NCBI RefSeq assembly: GCF_900078545.1
Contig: NZ_FLLS01000002.1
Coordinates: forward strand, 682,001-746,000
Reading direction: 5' to 3'
Source of the DNA: Olegusella massiliensis
Lineage (GTDB): Bacteria; Actinomycetota; Coriobacteriia; Coriobacteriales; Atopobiaceae
Length of the DNA stretch: 64,000 nucleotides
Of this stretch, positions 35,399-44,641 are shown one piece after another; position 1 is the first letter of the stretch; every line of letters begins with the position of its first letter. The notes beneath the pieces are model-generated. The model was given only the letters and a program-made list of their open reading frames with translations, did not search any database and was not told the DNA's origin. A program made the position numbers and the translations under genes.

Positions 35399-36127
35399 GT
35401 GACTATCGTATCTCGCAAACAGCCTCTCTATGACCAATTAGTTGATATCCTCAAAGAGAAGATTGAAAACGATTTGGAGCCTGGCGACCTTCTTCCTTCT
35501 GAACGTGAGCTTTCCCTACGTTACGGCCTATCTCGCACAACAGTGCGTCAGGCAATGGGTGAACTTGAGACTCTAGGCTTGGTAAAACGTGTGCACGGAC
35601 GTGGCACCTTTGTGGCTCATTCCGAAGCTGAGGTAACCAATCTCTCTGCCATGTACAGCTTCACCGATCAAATGCGTCGCGCTGGCCGTCATCCTCAAAC
35701 CAAAATCTTGGAGTTCAAGCTGGCGGAAGCACCCAAGCAGGTTGCAGAAAAGCTTGGTCTTCGCCTGGGAGAACACATCTACCAGCTCAAGCGTCTAAGG
35801 CTGGTTGATGAGACCCCCATGATGCTGGAACGCACCTATCTACCTGCAACACAGTTTATAGGCCTGAACTACGATGAGGTCTCTACAAGGGCTTTGTACG
35901 AAGTAATGGAGCAGGAATACCACCAGACAATTCGCCTAGCACAAGAAGACTTTAGTGCAAGTATTGCTCGTTCGGATGCAGCTACCTATCTAGACATTCC
36001 TGAGGGGTCGGCGATCTTAAAGCTCGTACGAATCACTTTTAATGAGAAGAACATACCTATTGAATTCACCCGTAGCGTTGCCCGTGCTGATCAATTCAAT
36101 TACCGCATTACTCATTTCAGAGGCTAA
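35399..36127 (+). CDS. GntR/HutC-family regulator with UTRA domain
   Basis: A transcriptional regulator of 242 residues. The N-terminal winged helix has PLYDQLVDILKEKIENDLEPGDLLPSERELSLRYGLSRTTVRQAM split across residues 8-52, typical GntR. The C-terminal UTRA domain (about 95-240) binds an effector, in relatives usually an amino-sugar phosphate. GTG at 35399 follows AAAGGAGGAG. Location between the PTS operon and agaS makes it the likely local regulator. Candidate operators lie at 31599-31742. Confidence 0.92.
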   Translation: MTIVSRKQPLYDQLVDILKEKIENDLEPGDLLPSERELSLRYGLSRTTVRQAMGELETLGLVKRVHGRGTFVAHSEAEVTNLSAMYSFTDQMRRAGRHPQTKILEFKLAEAPKQVAEKLGLRLGEHIYQLKRLRLVDETPMMLERTYLPATQFIGLNYDEVSTRALYEVMEQEYHQTIRLAQEDFSASIARSDAATYLDIPEGSAILKLVRITFNEKNIPIEFTRSVARADQFNYRITHFRG

Positions 36128-36242
36128 GCAAAAATGCTGTTGAGATTTCTAGGCCATATAAATCTTGGTTTTGCTTGTCCTCTCTCAATCCCTAAGACAG
36201 AAAAAATCGTCAGCTTTGCTGGATTAAAGGAAGCGTGATTAC

Positions 36243-37412
36243 ATGTACAAAAAATCGATTGATGAGCTCATCGCTCTCGGGGCTGACATCACGACCCAAG
36301 AAATTGGGCAGCAGCCCGAACTTTGGGAAGACACGCTCTCTATTTATGACAACAACATTGAGGCTATTACCGAATTTGTTGTGAGAGCAAAGGCCCTCGG
36401 TGGAGACCGTCACACCCATGTTATCTTTGCAGGCGCCGGAACTTCTGCGTATGCGGGCGACACCCTGGTCCCTTATCTGCGCCGTCAGGGTGATAACGAT
36501 GCATTTATCTTCCAAGCATTGCCAACCACCGATATTGTTTCTGCACCTCGCGATTTCCTGCGTCCTGAGGATCCTACCGTACTTGTCTCCTTTGCTCGTA
36601 GTGGCAATAGCCCCGAAAGCCTAGCAGCAGTTGAACGTGCAGGCCAGGTTGTTGAGAATATTCTCTACCTCAATATCACTTGCGCACCCGATGGTAAACT
36701 TGCCACACAGTTTGCAGAGCGTAGCGATGGTCTAACTCTGCTGATTCCTCGTGCTAACGACCGCGGTTTTGCAATGACTGGTAGCTACAGCTGCATGACT
36801 TTACTTGCTGCTCTGATTTTTGATACCTCATCTTATGAAGACAAGGCCGCTTGGATTACGCAGGCTGCCAAGATGGGTCGTGAGGTTATCGAGCGTGAAG
36901 ATGAAATTTGCAATTGGCTTGAAGGTGACTTTACTCGCATCACCTATCTAGGCTCTGGCGCTCTTGGCGCAATGACTCGTGAAGCACAGCTCAAGATTTT
37001 GGAGCTAACCGCTGGAAAAATTGCAACCTCGTTTGATACTTCTATGGGCTATCGTCATGGACCCAAATCCTTTGTTAACGAAAAAACGTTGGTCTTTGAC
37101 TTTGTAAGCTCCGAACCTTACACCCGTCAGTACGATCTCGATATTCTCAACGAAATTGGCGGTGATGGCATCGCGAAGCACACTGTTGCCATCCAACAGC
37201 AAAGCACAGCAAACTATACGGGCGAGTCTTTTGACTTTATAGGCGACCGTCCCCTGCCTGAGCTCTATCTGGTGCTACCCTACATCTTGTTTGCCCAGAC
37301 CATTGCACTTAACACCTCAATCAAGGTTGGCAATACTCCTGATACGCCTTCTCCTACAGGCACGGTCAACCGTGTTGTGAAAGGTGTGAGCATTCATCCC
37401 TTTGAGTCCTAA
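36243..37412 (+). CDS. agaS: Galactosamine-6-phosphate deaminase/isomerase AgaS
   Basis: AgaS converts galactosamine-6-phosphate to tagatose-6-phosphate and ammonia. The product of 389 residues has two SIS domains: the first with VIFAGAGTSAYAGDTL and [15 protein letters not shown], the second with TYLGSGALGAMTREAQLKILELTAGKI and the conserved MGYRHGPKSFVNEKT. Length fits AgaS rather than the single-domain NagB. It is preceded by the GntR gene and followed by a terminator. Confidence 0.93.
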   Translation: MYKKSIDELIALGADITTQEIGQQPELWEDTLSIYDNNIEAITEFVVRAKALGGDRHTHVIFAGAGTSAYAGDTLVPYLRRQGDNDAFIFQALPTTDIVSAPRDFLRPEDPTVLVSFARSGNSPESLAAVERAGQVVENILYLNITCAPDGKLATQFAERSDGLTLLIPRANDRGFAMTGSYSCMTLLAALIFDTSSYEDKAAWITQAAKMGREVIEREDEICNWLEGDFTRITYLGSGALGAMTREAQLKILELTAGKIATSFDTSMGYRHGPKSFVNEKTLVFDFVSSEPYTRQYDLDILNEIGGDGIAKHTVAIQQQSTANYTGESFDFIGDRPLPELYLVLPYILFAQTIALNTSIKVGNTPDTPSPTGTVNRVVKGVSIHPFES

Positions 37413-37436
37413 GCAGCTTGCTTTTGTACCGTTTGC

Positions 37437-37482
37437 AGACCCGCGTTGCTTCGACTCTCACATCGGAGCCGCGGGTCTTTTA
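37437..37482 (+). terminator. Terminator after agaS
   Basis: A 9 bp stem AGACCCGCG / CGCGGGTCT with a 24 nt loop is followed by TTTT. Confidence 0.8.
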
Positions 37483-37538
37483 CCCTAGTATGGATGTCAC
37501 TAATTCCCTAGTCTCTGGCGAGACAGAAATGAGGCGTT

Positions 37539-38708
37539 ATGAGTACCTATGCCATTTACGCTGATAAGTTTGTGCTGGCAGGAAGGCTGGTGGGGCCTGG
37601 TTATTTGCCCGTGGTTGATGGCAAATTTGGCAACTTTAGCTACGAGAAGCCTGCGTGTGAAATTTTGGACAAGACGGGCAAGTGGATTGCTCCTGGCCTC
37701 GTGGATATTCATATCCATGGTTTTTATGGTCATGCAACCACTGATATAGATGCTGATGGTATCAATGAATCCAGTCTTGGTTTAGCAAAGTTTGGTACGA
37801 CGGCTTGGTGTCCAACAACTTTTACCAACCCCACAGAAACCATCGGCCGCGAGGTGGCTGCCATTGCTGAGGCCAACTGCAAGCGGGATGCCAACTTCTT
37901 GGGTGCACGCATTGCGGGTATCTTCCTCGAAGGACCCTTTTTTACTATGAAACACGTAGGTGCGCAAAATCCTGACTATCTTATTGATCCTCAATACGAG
38001 ATTTTTGCCGATTGGCAAGAAAAAGCTCAGGGCCTTATAGTCCGCAGCGGCCTTGCTCCCGAGCGTGAGGGCTCGGTTGAGTATATCTCCCGTCTGTCTG
38101 CCGAGGGTGTCACCTGTGCTATTGGTCATTCTGATGCAACCTACGAACAATGTCTCAAGGCTGTTGACGCGGGCTGCACTACTTTTTTGCATACCTACAA
38201 CGGAATGCGCGGTCTACACCACCGCGAGCCTGGTGTAGTAGGTGCGGCAATGACAACTCCAGATACTTTTGCTGAGGTCATTGGTGACGGTAAGCATGTG
38301 AACCCTGTCTCTATCAAGGTACTGATTGAAACCAAGGGCTGGCAACACACACCTCTTATTACCGACTGCTTGGGTTGTGGAGGCCTGCCAGAAGGTCACT
38401 ATATGAGCGGCGGCCTACCCGTTGAAATGCGTGATGGCGCCTGCTATCTCACCGAGGGTCATAATGCTGGCAGTTTGGCTGGCAGCGTAGCACGCCTTAT
38501 TGATGTGGTTAAAAACCTCTACGACTGGAATTTGGTCACGGCGGAACAAGCTATCCGCATGGCCTCTGAGGTTCCCGCTCGTGCAACAGGTATAGATCAC
38601 AACGTGGGCTTTATCATGCCTGGTCGCAATGCTGATTTTATCGCGCTCAATCCAAACATGACGCTTGATGCCACCTATATCTCCGGCTCACTTGTTCCTG
38701 TAGAGTAG
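37539..38708 (+). CDS. nagA: N-acetylgalactosamine/N-acetylglucosamine-6-phosphate deacetylase
   Basis: This amidohydrolase removes the acetyl group from the PTS product, giving galactosamine- or glucosamine-6-phosphate and acetate. The product of 389 residues has the metal motif VDIHIHGFYGH, the GIFLEGPFF block with its metal-binding Glu, the His of IGHSDA and FLHTYNGM, and the catalytic Asp region near HNAGSLAGS. Context favours the GalNAc form (AgaA-like). The gene has its own Shine-Dalgarno and terminator. Confidence 0.92.
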   Translation: MSTYAIYADKFVLAGRLVGPGYLPVVDGKFGNFSYEKPACEILDKTGKWIAPGLVDIHIHGFYGHATTDIDADGINESSLGLAKFGTTAWCPTTFTNPTETIGREVAAIAEANCKRDANFLGARIAGIFLEGPFFTMKHVGAQNPDYLIDPQYEIFADWQEKAQGLIVRSGLAPEREGSVEYISRLSAEGVTCAIGHSDATYEQCLKAVDAGCTTFLHTYNGMRGLHHREPGVVGAAMTTPDTFAEVIGDGKHVNPVSIKVLIETKGWQHTPLITDCLGCGGLPEGHYMSGGLPVEMRDGACYLTEGHNAGSLAGSVARLIDVVKNLYDWNLVTAEQAIRMASEVPARATGIDHNVGFIMPGRNADFIALNPNMTLDATYISGSLVPVE

Positions 38709-38810
38709 ACAATGCGCTACCATGCATGGTGAGCTCGGTAGAGTATTACTGATGAAGTGAGGCACCCTCGCGTTCGCAGAATAATTCCCCCCATTCTACG
38801 CTCGCGTGCC

Positions 38811-38843
38811 AAAGCTCCAATGCTTCCGCATTGGAGCTTTTTT
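38811..38843 (+). terminator. Terminator after nagA
   Basis: A 13 bp perfect stem (AAAGCTCCAATGC / GCATTGGAGCTTT) with a TTCC loop is followed by TTT. The TTCC tetraloop and long stem make it very strong. Confidence 0.93.
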
Positions 38844-38876
38844 ATTACGCAAGAGTTAGGTTTTCTTTACAAAGTG

Positions 38877-38918
38877 AGCGCCCTGTGCTGTTCCTATACA
38901 GGAACTACACAGGGCGCT
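38877..38918 (-). terminator. Nested hairpin after the aldolase gene
   Basis: The outer stem AGCGCCCTGTG / CACAGGGCGCT (11 bp) encloses an inner GTTCCT / AGGAAC. The following minus-strand bases are CACTTTG, so the T-run is weak, but the position right after the aldolase stop fits a terminator. Confidence 0.7.
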
Positions 38919-38948
38919 ACGCACAGGAGCTTCCAGCTTCCCCAAGCA

Positions 38949-39800
38949 CTATGCCTTGTTGGTGGAGCCGAGGTTGTCCATGTGACTCATAACAACTGCT
39001 TTAATGTTTTCCATGCCCAAAGCTGCGGGCTTTTTGGGATCAAAGTTGGCTGGATTGTTTGCCATGTAATCCATATAGCCTTTGGAATAAGCCTGGCGAA
39101 GCTCGGTAGCATAGTTCACTTTGCAGATGCCATTTTGAATAGCCTCGGCAACTTGATTGTCAGGTACGCCAGAAGTGCCGTGCAGAACGAGGGGAATTTC
39201 CAAACGGCTACGAATGGCCTTGAGCACGCCCTGCTCAATATGAGGAGTGCCGTGATAAACGCCATGAGCAGTTCCCACCCCTACCGCAAGGCTCGTGCAA
39301 TGGGTGCGTGCCACAAACTCCTCTGCCTCGTCGGGATCAGTATAAGGATTTTCGCCTGCGACCATAGGGCCATCGTCTTCCTTACCGCCGACTTTGCCGA
39401 GCTCTGCTTCAACAGGCAAATCAATCGCCTGGGCAATCCTAGTAACAGAAGCAGTCAAAGCGATATTGTCCTCAAAGGGAACATGGCTGCCGTCGATCAT
39501 AACCGAGGTATAGCCCGCACGAATTGCCTGGGCACAACGATCAAAGCCATCCCCATGATCAAGATGCAGTGCAACGGGAACACTTGCAGCCTCGGCAGCA
39601 GTGCGTACCATGGCAACAAAGTAATCAAGACTCGCATACTTCACAGAACCAGGCGTGGTCTGCATGATAACCGGCGAGTGCTTCTCCTGCGCCGCTGCGA
39701 CAACTGCCATAACAAACTCGAGATTTTCGACATTAAACGCACCAACTGCATAATGACCGGACTGTGCGTCGAGCAGCATTTGCTTGGTATCAACAAACAT
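38949..39800 (-). CDS. Class II tagatose/fructose-bisphosphate aldolase (GatY/KbaY-like)
   Basis: This zinc aldolase cleaves tagatose-1,6-bisphosphate (or the fructose isomer) to DHAP and glyceraldehyde-3-phosphate. The product of 283 residues has the catalytic/metal motif ALHLDHGDGFD around residue 80, EAELGKVGG, the second metal His in VGVGTAHGVYHG and VLHGTSGVP. Length and the neighbouring AgaS favour the tagatose enzyme. It is transcribed opposite to nagA and divergent from the DeoR gene. Confidence 0.92.
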   Translation of the reverse strand: MFVDTKQMLLDAQSGHYAVGAFNVENLEFVMAVVAAAQEKHSPVIMQTTPGSVKYASLDYFVAMVRTAAEAASVPVALHLDHGDGFDRCAQAIRAGYTSVMIDGSHVPFEDNIALTASVTRIAQAIDLPVEAELGKVGGKEDDGPMVAGENPYTDPDEAEEFVARTHCTSLAVGVGTAHGVYHGTPHIEQGVLKAIRSRLEIPLVLHGTSGVPDNQVAEAIQNGICKVNYATELRQAYSKGYMDYMANNPANFDPKKPAALGMENIKAVVMSHMDNLGSTNKA

Positions 39801-40140
39801 GGGACACCTTTCTTTTCGAAATGAGCTTGCTTTATACTTTCGTTACCGCAAGACTTGCTTGCTTATAGGTAAAATAAACAAGCAAGAAATACTGCCTGTA
39901 TTCTAATAACTACGTCTATTTTAAGGGATTTTGGTTTTAATTTTTGACTACATTTATACAGGTATATAGCGTAATTTGACAATATTTGAAATGCTGTGAT
40001 AGACGTTTGCTTTCCTTTGTATGCCGCGGAATAGTTTTCCGAGGTTTTTTGCCTTAACGTAAGAAAAAGAAAGCTATAAACTTATTTTGAGAAAGAAAAG
40101 CGAAAGCACATCTCCTTCATATTTGTAAAAAGGAATGCAA
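39801..40140. promoter_or_regulatory. Divergent control region of aldolase and DeoR genes
   Basis: This A/T-rich gap has no gene. AATAC / GTATT with a 5 nt centre (39888-39902) is a small palindrome near the aldolase start. TTGACA at 39976-39981, a 17 bp spacer and ATAGAC (39999-40004), preceded by TG, could drive the DeoR gene. Both are weak calls. Confidence 0.35.
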
Positions 40141-40947
40141 ATGGCAGAGCAGCTCACGAAAAATACAACGTCTACGAGCCATTCTTTTGTCGAAGATCGT
40201 CGCAGCGAAATCATGAATACCCTCGAGCAAAAAGGGAAAGTCCGTGTTGATCAGCTTGCGGCACTATTCGGTGTCTCGCGCGTGACCATTCGCGGGGATC
40301 TTGATGCGCTGAGCCGCGATGGACGGCTCAAACGCACGCATGGAGGAGCAGTTGCCCTTTCAAAAACCGTAACCACTTCAATACAGGAGCAACGCATCAA
40401 CGTTAATGCCGAAGCAAAACGTCGCATTGCTCTCCGGGCAGCACAGCTGGTACCTAATGGGAGCTCGATTTTGCTGGATTCTGGTACCACTGCAATCGAG
40501 CTTGTACGCGCCTTAAATAATCACAAGAATCTGACGGTGGTTACCAATGATCTCAGCGTCGCTGATTTGGTGGACCGCTCCATGCCCGCAGCTGATGTGA
40601 TTTTTCTTGGTGGGCTGCTGCGCAAAGGACACCGCTATGTCAGCGGTCCTCTTACTTTGCGCTCGCTCGATTCGCTTCGCCCTGATATTGCTTTTGTATG
40701 CCCTACTGCCTTTGTTCCCCAGCGTGGGTTTATGACAAACAACCAAGCAATGGCCGCCCTCAAGGAGGCGTTTTGCCACTGTGCAGACAAGACTTATATT
40801 TTGATGGACTCCAGCAAACTCGGCGCAACGGGACTACTACGTTTTGGAGATGTCAGTGACGTCGATGCCATCGTTACCGAAGCCGACCCCGCTGGCCTCA
40901 TTGCTGCTGCAGCTGAAAATGGAGGTGCCCAGCTTATCGTGGCATAG
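40141..40947 (+). CDS. DeoR-family transcriptional regulator (AgaR/GlpR-like)
   Basis: A sugar-phosphate-responsive repressor of 268 residues. The N-terminal winged helix shows KVRVDQLAALFGVSRVTIRGDLDALSRDGRLKR, whose parts match the DeoR signature, followed by THGGA. The C-terminal sensor domain has LLDSGTTAIELVRAL and VTNDLSVADLV. The start at 40141 is spaced correctly from AAAAAGGA; the ATG at 40135 is too close. It is divergent from the aldolase gene, which it probably controls. A role for the whole amino-sugar region is inferred. Confidence 0.9.
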   Translation: MAEQLTKNTTSTSHSFVEDRRSEIMNTLEQKGKVRVDQLAALFGVSRVTIRGDLDALSRDGRLKRTHGGAVALSKTVTTSIQEQRINVNAEAKRRIALRAAQLVPNGSSILLDSGTTAIELVRALNNHKNLTVVTNDLSVADLVDRSMPAADVIFLGGLLRKGHRYVSGPLTLRSLDSLRPDIAFVCPTAFVPQRGFMTNNQAMAALKEAFCHCADKTYILMDSSKLGATGLLRFGDVSDVDAIVTEADPAGLIAAAAENGGAQLIVA

Positions 40948-41030
40948 CGCTTGGACACAGCACTCTCACAGACACTCTGGCATGGTGGCCTATGCTGCTG
41001 CAAACCCCCAAACAACGGCGACAAGGCGGG

Positions 41031-41630
41031 TTACTCGCGCCCGAGAAGAGCGTTAAGTTTGGCACGCGTCTGAGGGTCCAAGCGGTCTTCAACAGTCATG
41101 CGAGCATGTGTACGCGCGTCGAGCTCACGTGCAACCTCATGATCAACGTGTTCCATTTCTTGCACAAGCAAAGCACTCGAAATCTTGGTAACTGACGATG
41201 CATAAGGACCCAGTCCAGCCGTCGAGCGAATTGTCCTGTCGGAAGTCACCAACGCAACATCTCTGCCCGCCCGACGCGCCTGTGAGCAATAGCGCTCAAT
41301 AACTGAATCAGCACTTTCACCTTGCTCAGAAAATACAATATTGATACCAGCAGCCTTCATTATGGGGCGCTCGGGTGAGAGATTTTGTGCACCGTCATAC
41401 ACAATCACAGCCTCGTAGCTGCCCTGTGCATATGCAGCAACATCGGCAAGCAGAGCTTCGCGTGCACGTTCAAAAGGGTCAGCGTCAATCGAGCCACCAC
41501 CTGCTGCACGCCCGCTACCACCAGCAGACATGTGTACAGGATAGCCATCCTCATCTATCAAATCTTCGTAACGGGGAGTTGCGCGTAACACGTTATAGCC
41601 ATCAACAACAAGCAGGGCTTTTCTTGCCAC
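41031..41630 (-). CDS. NYN-domain ribonuclease Rae1/YacP family
   Basis: Rae1 in Bacillus subtilis is an endoribonuclease that enters the ribosomal A site and cuts mRNA. The product of 199 residues has the PIN-like NYN core: LLVVDGYNVLRA at the start, VIVYDGAQN in the middle and ALVTSDRTIR with acidic metal ligands. A Gly/Ser-rich insertion lies near residues 35-48. GTG at 41630 is 1 nt after the rlmB stop and is spaced well from GGAGG inside rlmB. Order cysS-rlmB-rae1 is as in Bacillus. Confidence 0.88.
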   Translation of the reverse strand: MARKALLVVDGYNVLRATPRYEDLIDEDGYPVHMSAGGSGRAAGGGSIDADPFERAREALLADVAAYAQGSYEAVIVYDGAQNLSPERPIMKAAGINIVFSEQGESADSVIERYCSQARRAGRDVALVTSDRTIRSTAGLGPYASSVTKISSALLVQEMEHVDHEVARELDARTHARMTVEDRLDPQTRAKLNALLGRE

Positions 41631-41631
41631 G

Positions 41632-42525
41632 CTACTCAGCCTCCGAAACCCGGCGAAGCCACTCATAACACATCACAGTTGCTGCCTGCGCTACGTTAAG
41701 TGACTCAATATGTCCACGCTGAGGCAGTTTGCAGCCAAAATCACAGTGCTCCATCACGAGACGGGATACACCACTGCCCTCAGATCCCATAACTAACGCA
41801 AGACGTCCTCCCATAGGAGCAGACCACACACTATCCTCAGCATGCTCAGTTGCGGCACAGGCCCAAAAGCCCACTTCCTTAAGTTTATCAAGCACTGCTG
41901 GCAGATTGGCTACCTGCACTACAGGGATATGCATAACGGCGCCAGCAGAGGTTTTATATGCACCAACACCTACACCAGCTGCGCGCACCTTAGGGATGAT
42001 GACGCCAGCAGCTCCCACAACTTCGGCAGATCGAACGATAGCACCAAGATTGCCTTGGTCAGTGACATGATCGAGTATGACGACGAGAGCGTCTTTGTCG
42101 CCAGCGCGTTCAATCACATCGGACAATGAAGCATAACGATAGGGCGCCACCTGACAAGCAATACCTTGATGTGCACCATGTGAGGACAGCGCATCGAGAC
42201 GTTCGCGCGGAACTTCCTCAACAGGAATACCTGCAGCAGACAATTGCTTGACAAGACTTTCTAATGACGCATCGCCTGTAGCAACCAACGCCCGCTTTAG
42301 AGGAACCCCCGCTTTAAGTGCTTCAGCGCAGGCACGACGGCCCTCGATATAGTCTGTACCTAAGCGATGCTCGCTCGGACGACGAGCAGCTGTATGACGA
42401 TTGTCGCCATGATGCTCAGGACGTCTACCACTCGCATTGCGCGTATTGACGCGCCTTGAGGCGTTCTGCTTGTCCAAACGAGACGAACCCTGACGAGCGG
42501 CTTTTCTTGGCTGCTTATTATTCAA
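41632..42525 (-). CDS. rlmB: 23S rRNA 2'-O-methyltransferase RlmB / TrmH family
   Basis: A SPOUT methyltransferase that uses SAM to methylate a guanosine ribose in 23S rRNA. The product of 297 residues has a basic, disordered N-terminus of about 55 residues. The substrate-binding domain starts at YIEGRRACAEALKAG, and the trefoil-knot domain has DHVTDQGNLGAIVRSAEVVGA, LVMGSEGSGVSRL and the C-terminal SLNVAQAATVMCYEW. These three motifs define the family. A tRNA target (TrmH) cannot be excluded. Confidence 0.93.
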   Translation of the reverse strand: MNNKQPRKAARQGSSRLDKQNASRRVNTRNASGRRPEHHGDNRHTAARRPSEHRLGTDYIEGRRACAEALKAGVPLKRALVATGDASLESLVKQLSAAGIPVEEVPRERLDALSSHGAHQGIACQVAPYRYASLSDVIERAGDKDALVVILDHVTDQGNLGAIVRSAEVVGAAGVIIPKVRAAGVGVGAYKTSAGAVMHIPVVQVANLPAVLDKLKEVGFWACAATEHAEDSVWSAPMGGRLALVMGSEGSGVSRLVMEHCDFGCKLPQRGHIESLNVAQAATVMCYEWLRRVSEAE

Positions 42526-42567
42526 AATCTACACCCCATCTCTAAGCGCATAGCACTAGAGAATCGA

Positions 42568-44040
42568 TTACTTCTTTGTACGAAGACGAGCACCGGCTGA
42601 CGTGTCTTCAACTACGAGCCCCAGCTCGGCAATGCCATCGCGAATGGCATCGGCGATACCCCAGTTTTTCTGAGTGCGGGCAACTTGGCGAGCAGCCAGC
42701 AGTGCTTCTGCCGCCTCAGTCGCAGAATCACCAGCATAGCCCGCCTGCTCACGCGCAAGATCGATAAGACCCGCAGGCAGCTCTTCTTCATTGCGGGAAA
42801 GCTCGATACCCAACACCTCAGCAAGCTCGATAATGGCATCGGAAGCCCGCAGTGCCAGTGCAGTCGAAATTTCAGCACCCGCAGCATCAAGATAGCTATT
42901 TGCAGCTGTAACCAGCGCAAAGATTGCCGCTAAACCACCAGCAGTGTTAAAGTCATCGTCCATTTGGATGACAAACTCACGGTGAGCCTCATCAATAGCG
43001 GCACCAAGGGTGCGATCCTGCTGGGTCAAAGTGCCATCCTGGGGAGCATTCTGTGCTGCCCAGCGTAGATTTTTAACGCACGTCTGTAAACGCTCAAGCG
43101 TCCCTACAGCACCGTCCAAGCGCTCAAAAGAAAAGTCCAACGGTGAGCGATAGTGAGTTTGCAACATCAAGAGGCGCACTGCTCCTGCAGGATACTTATC
43201 CAAAACTTCCTTGAGCGTATAGAAATTGCCCAAGCTCTTAGACATTTTTTCGCCCTCAACGCGCAACATGCCTGTATGCATCCAAGTATGGGCCAGGGGT
43301 TGACCCCAGGCACAATAGGCCTGAGCAGTCTCATTTTCGTGATGCGGAAACACCAGGTCGGCACCGCCGCCGTGGATATCAATGGGAGTACCTAAGTAAT
43401 GATGAATCATTGCGCAGCACTCGGTGTGCCAGCCTGGGCGACCTTCACCCCAAGGCGATGGCCACGAGGGCTCACCTGGCTTTGCGGCCTTCCATAACGC
43501 AAAATCCAAAGGATCACGTTTGTCGGTATTTTCCTCAACACGCGCACCCACCTGCAGCTGATCAATGTTGCGACCAGACACCATACCATAGCGATTGTCA
43601 CTACGTACAGAAAAGTACACGTCTCCCGATTTGACCACGTAGGCATGACCACCTTCAATCAGAGTTGAAATCATGTCTTGCATGGCAGCAATCTCGCGCG
43701 TGGCACGGGGACGAATGTCCGGATCGAGCACGCCTAAACGGTGCATTTGCTCGATAAAGGCGCAGGAATATTCCTCAGCAACCTCAGCAGCAGTGCGGCC
43801 CTGCTCATTTGCCCGATTGATAATCTTGTCATCCACATCAGTAAGGTTTTGAGCAAAGGTGACTTCATAGCCTTTGTAGGTGAGATAGCGACGAATCACG
43901 TCAAAAGCAAGGAAGGTGCGACCATTGCCAATGTGAATCTGATCGTAGACTGTAGGGCCACAGACGTACATGCGCAGCTTGCCAGGCTCGATGGTCTTGA
44001 GTTCTTCTTTACGGTGATTTTGGCTGTTGTAGACGAGCAT
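42568..44040 (-). CDS. cysS: Cysteinyl-tRNA synthetase
   Basis: This class I synthetase charges tRNA-Cys. The product of 490 residues has the zinc Cys and HIGH-type motif in RMYVCGPTVYDQIHIGNGRTFLAFD, the SWPSPWGEGRPGWHTECCAM block, the zinc-ligand HHENETAQ region and the KMSKSLGN signature. The ATG at 44040 has an AGGAG Shine-Dalgarno. It lies downstream of ispF in the clpC-disA-isp block. Confidence 0.97.
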   Translation of the reverse strand: MLVYNSQNHRKEELKTIEPGKLRMYVCGPTVYDQIHIGNGRTFLAFDVIRRYLTYKGYEVTFAQNLTDVDDKIINRANEQGRTAAEVAEEYSCAFIEQMHRLGVLDPDIRPRATREIAAMQDMISTLIEGGHAYVVKSGDVYFSVRSDNRYGMVSGRNIDQLQVGARVEENTDKRDPLDFALWKAAKPGEPSWPSPWGEGRPGWHTECCAMIHHYLGTPIDIHGGGADLVFPHHENETAQAYCAWGQPLAHTWMHTGMLRVEGEKMSKSLGNFYTLKEVLDKYPAGAVRLLMLQTHYRSPLDFSFERLDGAVGTLERLQTCVKNLRWAAQNAPQDGTLTQQDRTLGAAIDEAHREFVIQMDDDFNTAGGLAAIFALVTAANSYLDAAGAEISTALALRASDAIIELAEVLGIELSRNEEELPAGLIDLAREQAGYAGDSATEAAEALLAARQVARTQKNWGIADAIRDGIAELGLVVEDTSAGARLRTKK

Positions 44041-44107
44041 AAAAACTCCTCGATAGTAGTCGTGTGTGCTGATTTTAACGCGCTTGTACAACGGGCGGAT
44101 TCAGGAC

Positions 44108-44599
44108 CTATTTTTCGTCAAGCAAAACCACAGCCCACGCAGCAATTCCTTCGCCTCGACCCACAAACCCCAGATGCTCGGTCGTGGTGGCCTTGACGCC
44201 CACCTGCTGCAAATTCAGATGCATCGCAGTAGCAAGACGTTCGCGCATCATCTGACGATAGGGTGCCAAGCGCGGTGCTTGGGCAGCAACCGTACAGTCC
44301 ACGTCCATAATCTGCCAGCCATTGTCGAAAAGCAGAGTACACACGCGTTGGAGCAGCGCAATCGAATCTGCATCTTTATATGCCGGATCGCTATCGGGAA
44401 ACATCTGTCCGATATCGTTGGCGCCTTCAATGCGAGCAGCACCAAGCAGAGCATCCATCAGGGCATGCGTTACCACATCGGCATCTGAATGTCCCGCAAG
44501 CCCACGCTCTGACTCCACGGCAGTGCCGCCTAAAATACAGGGGCGTCCTGCCGCAGCATCAGCAAAAGCATGCACATCAAAGCCATGTCCAATACGCAT
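44108..44599 (-). CDS. ispF: 2-C-methyl-D-erythritol 2,4-cyclodiphosphate synthase
   Basis: IspF catalyses the fifth step of the MEP isoprenoid pathway, forming the cyclic diphosphate with release of CMP. The product of 163 residues has RIGHGFDVHAF with zinc ligands, GLAGHSDADVVTHALMDALLGA and the C-terminal TTEHLGFVGRGEGIAAWAV. The ATG at 44599 fits AAAGGATT; upstream codons do not match. It follows ispD by 42 nt. Confidence 0.96.
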   Translation of the reverse strand: MRIGHGFDVHAFADAAAGRPCILGGTAVESERGLAGHSDADVVTHALMDALLGAARIEGANDIGQMFPDSDPAYKDADSIALLQRVCTLLFDNGWQIMDVDCTVAAQAPRLAPYRQMMRERLATAMHLNLQQVGVKATTTEHLGFVGRGEGIAAWAVVLLDEK

Positions 44600-44641
44600 A
44601 TATAATCCTTTCAAAGCCAACGCTAAGCCAGCTCAATCTTC